Shown one piece after another: positions 1 through 5,380 of a DNA stretch of 5,430 nucleotides. The notes under the pieces are model-generated. The model saw nothing but the letters and a program-made list of their open reading frames with translations. It was not told the origin of the DNA and ran no database searches. The number at the start of each line of letters is the position of its first letter. Position 1 is the stretch's first letter. The translations under genes were made by a program, and so were the position numbers. This DNA comes from Christensenella sp. UBA1224. Its GTDB lineage: Bacteria; Bacillota; Clostridia; Christensenellales; Aristaeellaceae. Location of the stretch: positions 1 through 5,430 of the forward strand of contig DBXA01000067.1 of assembly GCA_002309235.1 (NCBI GenBank). The letters are read 5' to 3'.

Positions 1-6
1 ACTTGT

Positions 7-96
7 GGACACTTGCGGACACTTCGGTTTCAGAAGTGTCCCACGATTTTTGCCGGAATTTAAGCCAAAAGGACACTTGGGACACTTTGGACACTT
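7..96. repeat. Cluster of GGACACTT octamers (five direct, one inverted)
   Basis: The word GGACACTT occurs on the plus strand at 7-14, 17-24, 71-78, 80-87 and 89-96, and in reverse complement (AAGTGTCC) at 34-41. The ACTT at 1-4 is probably the end of another copy cut by the window edge. The left pair is spaced 10 bases apart and the right three 9 bases apart, so spacing is close to one helical turn, and the inverted copy faces the right-hand group across a 29-base AT-richer spacer (42-70). Such clusters can be protein-binding arrays (iteron-like or operator-like) or low-complexity coding DNA. On the minus strand the three right copies read in frame as Val-Ser triplets, but the left copies break that phase. 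Function is unknown. Confidence 0.75.
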
Positions 97-201
97 GTAT
101 GTGTACAGGACATGCAGGACGCATTTGCTTCATCAGAAGGCCATGCGTTTCAGGCGTATGACAGGAAAGGGGACGTGTCGGCTGTGCCGTTGAAAGGTTC
201 T

Positions 202-232
202 GGCAGATTCTATGTCAAACTCAAAATCTGCC
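202..232. repeat. Inverted repeat, 8-base arms
   Basis: GGCAGATT at 202-209 is the reverse complement of AATCTGCC at 225-232, with a 15-base loop. There is no T-run beside either arm, so it does not look like an intrinsic terminator. It may be an operator or part of a structured RNA; nothing else identifies it. Confidence 0.5.
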
Positions 233-336
233 GAATTTCCGTTGACCACAGGAATACCTGCATTTCAGGAATGCTGTAATGATCCCTGTATCTTGTCCTT
301 CATAGCAGAATTACAATGTTCCCTAAGTATCAAGGC

Positions 337-381
337 AAAAATAGGGAATATTTCGCTGTGCTGACAGCATATTTGTTCCCT
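337..381 (-). terminator. Possible leftward intrinsic terminator or switch hairpin
   Basis: Read on the minus strand, AGGGAA (381-376) pairs with TTCCCT (348-343), enclosing a small perfect stem formed by GCTGT (368-364) and ACAGC (359-355). It is followed by an A and five T residues (341-337), the form of an intrinsic terminator. The same TAGGGAA (342-348) can instead pair with TTCCCTA at 319-325, so two mutually exclusive stems are possible. No gene upstream on this strand is identified as the one being terminated, so the call is tentative. Confidence 0.3.
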
Positions 382-402
382 GATCTTCTGGCGTATTATA
401 TA
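373..402 (+). promoter_or_regulatory. Weak candidate promoter for a rightward small RNA
   Basis: TTGTTC (373-378) and TATATA (397-402) are separated by 18 bases, a moderate match to a sigma-A promoter. Transcription would start near 409 and would run through the hairpins at 467-494 and 519-543. No coding region lies downstream on this strand, so any product would be an RNA of roughly 135 bases. AT-rich DNA produces such matches by chance, so this is weak. Confidence 0.22.
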
Positions 403-466
403 AACGCATCGATATCTGCTTTGATCTGATCGGCTTCATCCCGCTGTGTGAAACGATGACATGTGA

Positions 467-494
467 AATGGCATGACCCGAAGATCATGCCATT
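467..494. repeat. Perfect 10-base-pair hairpin
   Basis: AATGGCATGA (467-476) is the exact reverse complement of TCATGCCATT (485-494), with the eight-base loop CCCGAAGA. There is no flanking T-run on either strand, so it is a structural or operator element rather than a terminator. It sits 24 bases before a second strong hairpin, and both contain GAAGATCA, which suggests a common folded unit. Confidence 0.6.
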
Positions 495-518
495 CCCGTA
501 AACTATTAAACTGTCTTG

Positions 519-543
519 AAATAGGCTGAAGATCAGCCTATTT
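519..543. terminator. Perfect 11-base-pair hairpin, probable bidirectional terminator
   Basis: AAATAGGCTGA (519-529) is the exact reverse complement of TCAGCCTATTT (533-543), with a three-base loop (AGA). The GC-rich core GGCTGA/TCAGCC is bordered by A-rich then T-rich sequence on both strands, which is typical of compact bidirectional intrinsic terminators. The T-tract (TATTTATC on the plus strand) is short and interrupted, so strength is uncertain. It could end a rightward small RNA starting near 409 or a leftward short transcript. Confidence 0.5.
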
Positions 544-670
544 ATCATAGACCCGGATCGCTGTTTTCAGCCGGTCTGCCAGCGCTAAGGGACAATTTTA
601 CTGGGAACGCCGCAGGATCTATCTCGATCGATACGGTAAACACAATGCTCCCGGTAAATGATCAGACAGC

Positions 671-700
671 AGAAAGGGCCGTCTCAACGAGACGGCCCCT
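671..700 (-). terminator. Intrinsic terminator of the leftward operon
   Basis: On the minus strand GGGCCGTCTC (698-689) pairs perfectly with GAGACGGCCC (685-676) across a three-base loop (GTT). The stem can be extended by a G-U and an A-U pair and is followed by TTTCT (675-671). It lies eight bases past the stop codon of the peptidoglycan-binding protein gene (708-710). The GC-rich ten-pair stem, tight loop and T-run fit a rho-independent terminator ending the leftward transcription unit. Confidence 0.85.
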
Positions 701-707
701 GTATGGG

Positions 708-3515
708 TTATTTGAGATTTACCGACTGCAGATACGAACCGGAATCCAGGGTGGCCGGATCGTTCTCGAACATCTGGATGATGTAATCGAACAGGATATC
801 ATCCACCTTGCCGGCATCCGCTTCACTGAATACTTCCAGCATCGGGTCGGAGCCGCCCAGGAGGGTACGGATCTGCCCGATATTGCTGAACAGATCGTCA
901 TCGTAGACGGTATCGCAGGTATACTTGGCATCATACCAGCCCCAGGTCTTGAGTATCTCCTTGAGCTGCTGGACAGCGGTATCGGTCTTGTAAGCAGCGT
1001 GCTTCAGGCCGGATGTCTTCAGGTAATTGTTGAAGAGCTTGGCGAGCTGGTTGAGATCGCCGGAGGTGATGTTCTTGTTCTGGCTTGCGCCGGAGGACTG
1101 GAGGCTGGGCAGGTTGTCCAGGTAGTCTTCGTACATCTGATCGATGTAATCCTGGGTCATCTTGCCGGCGCGGCCGTTGATGGTCACATTATAGCCGTTC
1201 TGCGCCATCTTCTTCTGGATCGCGCCGATGGCATTCTTTGTGCCGGTATTGTACGTGCCGGTCACGTATTTGTCCTCGAGCAGGCCCATCTCATTGAGCT
1301 TGGACTGCAGCGGCCATACATCGCTGTAGGGGGAATCCGGCCCGATCACACTGTCGCCGGAGGGGGCGCTTGTGGGCTTTGCCGTCGGCTCGGGCGTCAC
1401 ATCGTAGTAGAGGGAATCGATATAATCGAGGGTCGTCTGCGTCGCATGCCCGGATACCTTTACTTCGATGCCGTTGCGGCGCATCTCCGTCTGGATGCCG
1501 CCTATGGCGTTCTTGGTGGCGCTGTTGTAGCGGCCTGTGCGGTCACCCTCCGTGATATAGCCGAGCTCATAGAGCTTTGTCTGCAGGGCCCAGATCTCCG
1601 CATAGGAGGAATTGGAGTTGATCTCGTATTCATCCGGAGCGAAGGTGGGCAGCTTGGTGGGCTTGGGCGTGGGTTTCGCCGTGGGCTTGGGCGTCGGCTT
1701 GGGCGTGGGATCCGGCGTTACGGGCGGCACGTAGTGGGGCGCCGAGGAGGAGAACAGCTTCTTGAGCAGGCTGATGGTGGCCTTTCCCGTCGTTACGGAG
1801 GAGTAATTGGCCTCGAACAGCTTGACGGCCGCGGCGGTCGCGGCGTTGTAGGAGCCGTTGACCGTGCCGGTGTAGTAGCCTAAGTACTTGAGCCTCTGCT
1901 GCAGCTCCTTCACGCGGATGCCGCTGCAGCCGGAGGAAAGCGGGATATAGCCGGAATAATCGGGCATCTTGCCGTTGTAGACGTACTGCATGAGGGCGCG
2001 GGTCATGTTGCCGCTCTGGTAGTAGCCGAGCTCCTCCTGCAGGCGCTGTACGGCAGCCTTGGTGTTGGCACCGTATGCGCTGTCGGGATTGTAGGCGATA
2101 TAGCCGTGATCCTGCAGCTGCTTCTGCAGGTCGCTCACGCGGGTGCCTACGGCGCCGACGGACAGCGGCTTATACAGATCGCATACGGGAGCGCTGGAGG
2201 AATAGAGCTTCTTCAGCTGGTCCTGCGTGAGGATGCCGTTTTCGGTCACGCCGATGGCCTCCTGGAAGAGACGGATGGCGCGCAGCGTCCTTGAGCCAAC
2301 CACGCCGTCCGCCTGGCCGCTGGCAAGGTAGCCCAGGCTGATCAGGGCATTCTGCGCCTTCTTGACGTCATCGCCGCGGGAGCCGCTCTTGATCTCCGGC
2401 ATGGGAGTGGGAGTAGGCACAGGCGTGGGTCTGGGGGTAGGCGTGGGCTTTACGTTGGGTTTCACCGTGACGGAGGGGACGATGACCGGATCCACGAATA
2501 CGAAATCCTCTTCCTCGTTGAGCTCGTAGGCAATGATGAGGGTGGGGATCTTGCGCTCCGGCGCATCGTACAGGTAGAGGATATTCCCGCACATCACCAT
2601 GCGGGGGCTCTCGGGAGAACCGCCGATATCCTCGCATACCACGGATTCACCCGTTTCGGTATTGACGGCGTAGAGAAGGCCGTTCTCGGAGAGAAGGTAG
2701 ACGTACATCTCATCCGCGGCGATCATGGCGCTCATCATGCCGTCAAAGCGGGCGAGCACGGTGCGCGATGCCGTATCGGTGGTATACTTGCGCAGCTGGG
2801 TGGTGCGGTTCCAGGTGACGTACTTGGTATAATAGAGGGTATTTCCCTCCATGGTGCAGGCCACGGGGCTGGAATCGACGTTGAGGGAATAATCATCCAT
2901 GCCTGCGAATACCAGCTTCATGCTGCCGTTGTGCATCACCTGCAGGGCGCAGCCGCCGAAATAGTATTCGTTATCGATGGATGTGATCTCCGGCGTCGTG
3001 GTGCCAGTCTTCAGGAGCCAGCTGAGCTCGTTGCCCTTGGTATCCCTCGTGACCATGACAAGGCCCTGTATGGAGCCTAAGAGGGATACGACGTTGCTTT
3101 CCGCCACGCAGGCTCTTGCGGATACGCCGTATTCGGGAGAGCAGCGGTATACCGTCTTTTTGTCGCTTGTCGTCGTGTAGTACACGAGACCGGCGGCTTC
3201 CGAATAGGCGGCGCAGTCTATGGAGCTTGCGAAGACGGTGGGCTTTTTGCCTGTCGCCTCATATACGAGGCGGCGTATGCCATAGGAATTGACGGAAATG
3301 TAGCAGATGCCCTTCTGCCCGACGTAAAGTATGGATTCCGCCTGCAGGGTGGTCTTCTTTACGCCGGAAACGGAATAGATATAACCGTTCGAAGCGATAT
3401 AATAGCTTTCGGAGCCGTTATAGCTTTCCATAGCGGGTTTTCCGGATGCAAGCGCGGTCATGCACGAAAGGGCGAGCATGAGCGCAAGCATGAAGGACAG
3501 ACATTTTCTGAACAT
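708..3515 (-). CDS. Secreted multi-module peptidoglycan-binding protein with propeller-like N-terminus
   Basis: A 935-residue exported protein without a visible catalytic domain. Residues 1-23 form a signal peptide: basic FRK, a hydrophobic core rich in Leu, Met and Ala, and an Ala-Leu-Ala site before Ser24. Residues 30-342 contain recurring aromatic strand motifs such as NGYIYSVS, LVYYTTTSD, NTLYYTKY and NILYLYD, resembling DUF5050-type beta-propeller repeats (family assignment is inference). A Thr-Pro linker (348-375) leads to three PG_binding_1-like modules (about 380-441, 450-514, 524-593), each with the L..LGY core and a later G...T...A turn. A second linker (597-626) precedes modules four (635-705) and five (725-797), which are close duplicates. 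The tail (798-935) includes a degenerate sixth copy (about 845-917). It probably sits in or on the cell wall, binding peptidoglycan through the modules. The first ATG (3524) directly abuts the Shine-Dalgarno; the ATG at 3515 has the right spacing and is preferred. It is the last gene before the terminator at 671-700. Confidence 0.88.
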   Translation of the reverse strand: MFRKCLSFMLALMLALSCMTALASGKPAMESYNGSESYYIASNGYIYSVSGVKKTTLQAESILYVGQKGICYISVNSYGIRRLVYEATGKKPTVFASSIDCAAYSEAAGLVYYTTTSDKKTVYRCSPEYGVSARACVAESNVVSLLGSIQGLVMVTRDTKGNELSWLLKTGTTTPEITSIDNEYYFGGCALQVMHNGSMKLVFAGMDDYSLNVDSSPVACTMEGNTLYYTKYVTWNRTTQLRKYTTDTASRTVLARFDGMMSAMIAADEMYVYLLSENGLLYAVNTETGESVVCEDIGGSPESPRMVMCGNILYLYDAPERKIPTLIIAYELNEEEDFVFVDPVIVPSVTVKPNVKPTPTPRPTPVPTPTPMPEIKSGSRGDDVKKAQNALISLGYLASGQADGVVGSRTLRAIRLFQEAIGVTENGILTQDQLKKLYSSSAPVCDLYKPLSVGAVGTRVSDLQKQLQDHGYIAYNPDSAYGANTKAAVQRLQEELGYYQSGNMTRALMQYVYNGKMPDYSGYIPLSSGCSGIRVKELQQRLKYLGYYTGTVNGSYNAATAAAVKLFEANYSSVTTGKATISLLKKLFSSSAPHYVPPVTPDPTPKPTPKPTAKPTPKPTKLPTFAPDEYEINSNSSYAEIWALQTKLYELGYITEGDRTGRYNSATKNAIGGIQTEMRRNGIEVKVSGHATQTTLDYIDSLYYDVTPEPTAKPTSAPSGDSVIGPDSPYSDVWPLQSKLNEMGLLEDKYVTGTYNTGTKNAIGAIQKKMAQNGYNVTINGRAGKMTQDYIDQMYEDYLDNLPSLQSSGASQNKNITSGDLNQLAKLFNNYLKTSGLKHAAYKTDTAVQQLKEILKTWGWYDAKYTCDTVYDDDLFSNIGQIRTLLGGSDPMLEVFSEADAGKVDDILFDYIIQMFENDPATLDSGSYLQSVNLK
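1638..1727 (-). repeat. Thr-Pro linker repeat DNA, second linker
   Basis: This tract encodes residues 597-626 of the peptidoglycan-binding protein, a PTPKP-type repeat between modules three and four. The plus (template) strand carries eight GGG runs between 1647 and 1709, several only three bases apart. It is a low-complexity tract likely to vary in length between strains. Confidence 0.7.
2391..2474 (-). repeat. Thr-Pro linker repeat DNA, first linker
   Basis: This tract encodes residues 348-375, the PTPTP-rich hinge between the propeller-like domain and the first peptidoglycan-binding module. The plus strand has G-runs at 2403, 2409, 2427, 2433, 2445 and 2457. The linker probably spaces the N-terminal domain away from the wall-bound modules. 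Confidence 0.7.
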
Positions 3516-3524
3516 ACTTATCAT

Positions 3525-3530
3525 ACCTCC
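3525..3530 (-). promoter_or_regulatory. GGAGGT ribosome binding site that sets the start of the secreted protein
   Basis: A perfect GGAGGT lies immediately before the ATG at 3522-3524, with no spacer, and nine bases before the ATG at 3513-3515. Zero spacing does not permit initiation, so the second ATG is the likely start. The resulting protein begins MFRKCLSF, a more typical signal-peptide start. Confidence 0.8.
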
Positions 3531-3553
3531 GGTTTTGATCGATATATTAGACG

Positions 3554-3574
3554 GAACAAACGCTCCGTTTGTTC
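3554..3574. repeat. Perfect inverted repeat between radC-like gene and secreted-protein gene
   Basis: GAACAAACG (3554-3562) and CGTTTGTTC (3566-3574) are exact reverse complements across CTC. The repeat lies in the 79-87 base gap between the RadC-like stop codon and the secreted-protein start, 24 bases upstream of its Shine-Dalgarno. On the minus strand no T-run follows, so it is a poor terminator. A TAATAT (3549-3544) just downstream could be a -10 box, without a clear -35, so the repeat may be an operator overlapping a weak internal promoter or an RNA attenuator. The arms do not match the Bacillota LexA box, which has four bases between GAAC and GTTC. Confidence 0.65.
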
Positions 3575-3602
3575 TTGACCCGAAACCATATTTATCCCGT
3601 TT

Positions 3603-4190
3603 TTAACATTCTGCCGGAACTTCCGGGAAGCCGGCTTCCCGCAGGGATACGATGACCCCGTCCGCGTAGATGCAGTGGTCGATCAGCTTAAGGCCCAGCG
3701 CCTTCAGGATACCGGCAAGAAGCTTTGTGACCGACCTGTCATCCGCGGATGGAAGGAGGCTCCCGCCGGGATGATTGTGGACGAGGATGAAAGCGCTTCC
3801 TCCCGACAGGGCGGCTTTCACCTGATCCCGCAGGTAAAAAGCAGCCTCATCCACGGTGCCGGGCTGCATGGCGTGCACGGCGAGGAGCTTTCCATCCTCC
3901 GCGAAAGCCAATAGGTAAGGCTGCTCATACTTAAGGCCCATATACAACCCGTCAAGAAGATCCTTCAGGTCCTCCTTGCGGGAGAAGACCGTCTTTCTGC
4001 GCGCCTTTTCCATGCTTATGTACCTGGCCGTTTCCGGTATCAGGGAAAGGGGGAAGGCGCACCCGGCGAGCTCCGGGAACATGGCGCTTATCCCTTCGGC
4101 CGTTTCGGGAAGGCTGCGGAGCCTTTTACCGGACCAGGAGATGTCCCGGCCTGAAAACAGGCTTATGAGGGCAGAAAGATCGCTCTTCAC
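3603..4190 (-). CDS. RadC-like JAB/MPN-domain protein, divergent
   Basis: A 195-residue cytosolic protein of the RadC (UPF0758) family. The C-terminal half matches the JAB/MPN fold: GTVDEAAFYLRDQVKAAL (111-128), then HNHPGG (138-143) and S148-A-D-D151, the H-x-H-P-x6-S-x-x-D metal motif, then LIDHCIYADG and VSLREAGF (169-188). RadC was named after an E. coli repair mutant later mapped elsewhere; its biochemical role is unsettled. Two oddities: the position normally Glu in the family's PREI motif, expected to be the catalytic acid, is Asp122 (LRDQ), and the N-terminal third (1-70) lacks the usual helix-hairpin-helix GIG motif and is shorter than in standard RadC of about 220-230 residues. The start is GTG, overlapping the upstream stop by four bases (GTGA), with GGAGAG nine bases before it. 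This implies translational coupling to the 94-residue gene. It may be a specialised paralogue rather than the canonical housekeeping copy. Confidence 0.86.
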   Translation of the reverse strand: MKSDLSALISLFSGRDISWSGKRLRSLPETAEGISAMFPELAGCAFPLSLIPETARYISMEKARRKTVFSRKEDLKDLLDGLYMGLKYEQPYLLAFAEDGKLLAVHAMQPGTVDEAAFYLRDQVKAALSGGSAFILVHNHPGGSLLPSADDRSVTKLLAGILKALGLKLIDHCIYADGVIVSLREAGFPEVPAEC

Positions 4191-4471
4191 AGGAACTTGC
4201 TCTCCAGCGCCGCGGCGGCGGCTTCCATATCCGCCTTATCCTTCCGCTTGTCCGCTACATACCAGCCTTCGAGCTCATCCGAATACTTAAGAGTGAGGAG
4301 CGCCGTGATCTCATAACCGTTCTTATCCGGATAAAGCTCCATCGATATGGGCGGCTCTGTATCGAAAAGGTCCACCGTGAAGGAGCCGTCCGGGTTTTCT
4401 TCTGAGTCTTCATCGGCGCGGAGCGCATCCCACAGGGCCTTGCACCTGGCTGCTTCCATACGTATCAGCAT
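4187..4471 (-). CDS. Hypothetical 94-residue acidic protein, partner of the RadC-like gene
   Basis: I do not recognise this protein. It has no signal peptide or membrane segment. Visible pattern: an N-terminal helix (about 2-20), an acidic turn (DEDSEENPDG, 20-29), four probable beta strands (30-36, 42-47, 52-62, 68-73) with GYEITALLTLKY as the longest, and an Ala-rich C-terminal helix (77-93). This is a compact alpha-beta cytosolic fold with many Asp and Glu. The start at 4471 is chosen because GGAG (4482-4479) lies seven bases upstream and because a strong promoter (4509-4537) lies between it and any more upstream ATG in this frame (4561), so a longer product would not be transcribed from that promoter. 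It is first in the leftward unit and overlaps the RadC-like gene by four bases, suggesting coordinated production. Confidence 0.75.
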   Translation of the reverse strand: MLIRMEAARCKALWDALRADEDSEENPDGSFTVDLFDTEPPISMELYPDKNGYEITALLTLKYSDELEGWYVADKRKDKADMEAAAAALESKFL

Positions 4472-4508
4472 AGCATAACTCCATGATAAGTCATTTTTCT
4501 TCGCTACT

Positions 4509-4537
4509 ATTATACAATCGTGTACGGAGCAAATCAA
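4509..4537 (-). promoter_or_regulatory. Strong sigma-A-type promoter of the leftward operon
   Basis: On the minus strand TTGATT (4537-4532) and a perfect TATAAT (4514-4509) are separated by exactly 17 bases. Transcription should begin near 4502, giving a leader of about 30 bases to the ATG at 4471. It is positioned to drive the 94-residue gene, the RadC-like gene and possibly the secreted protein. Confidence 0.8.
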
Positions 4538-4599
4538 TAGCACGGACGTGAACAAAGGCACGGGGACAGGCCGGGAAAGGAAAAAAACGCTCTTTCGGA

Positions 4600-4628
4600 T
4601 TGAACGGGACCGCGCTGTGTGATATAGT
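4600..4628 (+). promoter_or_regulatory. Strong sigma-A-type promoter of the rightward operon
   Basis: TTGAAC (4600-4605) and TATAGT (4623-4628) are separated by exactly 17 bases. Transcription should begin near 4635, leaving about 59 bases of leader before the ATG at 4694. The leader begins with a small stem, TAAATC (4636-4641) with GATTTA (4646-4651), and contains a ten-base palindrome, TGAGATCTCA (4660-4669). It lies back to back with the leftward promoter; the two -35 boxes are 62 bases apart. Confidence 0.78.
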
Positions 4629-4693
4629 ATCGATATAAATCGTATGATTTACGCGGTCATGAGATCTCAGGTGTTGGAACGGGGGCGTGTTGT

Positions 4694-5335
4694 ATGTATC
4701 GGAAAGAAGCGCCGCGTACGGCGGACCGCTCGCTGCCGCGCAAAAGCCTTGTGATGAAGGTCGATCCCATGGAGATCTCGCAGGTGCCCGAGCCGCGCCT
4801 GCCGGCCGGTTATCTTTTCCGGTTTTACGAACGGGGCGACGCGGAGAACTGGGCACATCTTATGACGCTCGTCAGGGAATTTGAAGAGGAGAGCGCGGGC
4901 CTTGCCTTCTTCCGGAAGAATTACATGCCGGAGGAAGAGGAATTGAGGCGCAGGCTGGGCTTTGTCGTATCGCCGGAGGGCGAACCTGTCGCGACATCGA
5001 TGGCTTGGTGGTTTGAGGAAGAGGGAAGGCGCTACGGCCGCCTGCACTGGGTGTGCACGCACCCGGACCACCAGGGGAAAGGGCTTGGCAGGGCGATCGT
5101 CGCCTGGGGCATGCGGCGAACGGCGGAGCTGGAGCCCGGCCTTGCCGTCTATCTGGATACACAGACGTGGAGCCATAAGGCGATAGGCCTTTACCTGCGG
5201 CTGGGGTTTCACCCGTTAAGGGGGTCGCACCCCGCCCTGCGCCATGTCAACGAGTATGACGCGGCAAGGGATATCCTGTCGGATGTACTGCCGCCGGAGA
5301 CGTTCCGCCTGTTCCTGGATCGTTCGGCGGATTGA
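4694..5335 (+). CDS. GNAT-family N-acetyltransferase
   Basis: A cytosolic protein of up to 213 residues that should transfer an acetyl group from acetyl-CoA to an amine; the substrate cannot be told from sequence. The GNAT acetyl-CoA signature is clear: strand RLHWVCTHPD (116-125), then HQGKGLG (126-132), the Q-x-x-G-x-G/A pyrophosphate-binding loop, and helix RAIVAWGM. The later VYLDT (152-156) followed by AIGLYLRLGF (163-172) is the usual motif B. The fold begins around LPAGYLFRFYERGDAENW (36-53), so the first 35 residues are an extension. The ATG at 4694 has a GGGGG run eight bases upstream. The in-frame ATG at 4769, residue 26, has only AAGG eight bases before it but gives a length closer to the family, so the start is open. 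It heads the rightward unit and is followed after 45 bases by an oxidoreductase-like gene. Confidence 0.88.
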   Translation: MYRKEAPRTADRSLPRKSLVMKVDPMEISQVPEPRLPAGYLFRFYERGDAENWAHLMTLVREFEEESAGLAFFRKNYMPEEEELRRRLGFVVSPEGEPVATSMAWWFEEEGRRYGRLHWVCTHPDHQGKGLGRAIVAWGMRRTAELEPGLAVYLDTQTWSHKAIGLYLRLGFHPLRGSHPALRHVNEYDAARDILSDVLPPETFRLFLDRSAD

Positions 5336-5380
5336 AGAGAGGGAAAATCATCCCTGCATAAATATCGGAGGGCAAGCGAT

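Larger units (their letters stand above)
100..670. other. Gene-free, hairpin-rich intergenic stretch
   Basis: No frame here has a convincing combination of length, start and ribosome binding site. The stretch is less GC-rich than the genes to its right and holds several inverted repeats: 202-209 with 225-232, 319-325 with 342-348, 343-350 with 374-381 (enclosing 355-359 with 364-368), 467-476 with 485-494, and 519-529 with 533-543. The last two are perfect stems of 10 and 11 base pairs, and each carries the octamer GAAGATCA (480-487 and 528-535). A weak 32-codon minus-strand frame (545-643) is discussed in the findings. The region could hold a small RNA, regulatory DNA for a gene to the left of the window, or remnants of lost genes. 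Confidence 0.6.

Noticed and set aside
7..96. CRISPR array
   Set aside because: The units are only 8 bases, spacers are 1-2 bases within each group, and one copy is inverted, which does not fit repeat-spacer structure.
1..133. Minus-strand open frame running off the left edge, starting at ATG 133 and reading through the octamers (VSKVSQVS)
   Set aside because: No ribosome binding site precedes the ATG, the sequence is low-complexity, and the plus strand is open here too. It cannot be told from chance without the sequence to the left.
5..193. Plus-strand open frame of 62 codons across the octamer array
   Set aside because: No upstream ribosome binding site is visible, the translation is Cys, His and Arg-rich repeat sequence, and it overlaps the competing minus-strand frame.
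645..1883. Long plus-strand open frame of 412 codons opposite the secreted-protein gene
   Set aside because: It lies wholly antisense to strong modular coding sequence, its translation is Gly, Leu, Ile and Arg-rich without a fold pattern, no Shine-Dalgarno precedes it, and it starts inside the 3' region next to the leftward terminator.
3459..3515. Lipoprotein lipobox at Leu-Ala-Leu-Ser-Cys in the signal peptide
   Set aside because: Leu at -2 and Ala at -3 relative to Cys18 do not fit the usual pattern, and a good signal peptidase I site (Ala-Leu-Ala) follows five residues later.
3554..3574. LexA (SOS) box upstream of the secreted-protein gene, suggested by GAAC and GTTC
   Set aside because: The Bacillota LexA site has four bases between GAAC and GTTC; here there are 13.
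4472..4561. Longer 124-codon version of the 94-residue gene starting at 4561
   Set aside because: Its first codons lie upstream of and across the TTGATT-17-TATAAT promoter, and it lacks a Shine-Dalgarno, while the ATG at 4471 has GGAG at seven bases.
4491..5212. Minus-strand open frames opposite and upstream of the acetyltransferase gene
   Set aside because: They are Pro, Arg and Ala-rich antisense shadows of a clear GNAT coding frame and cross both divergent promoters.
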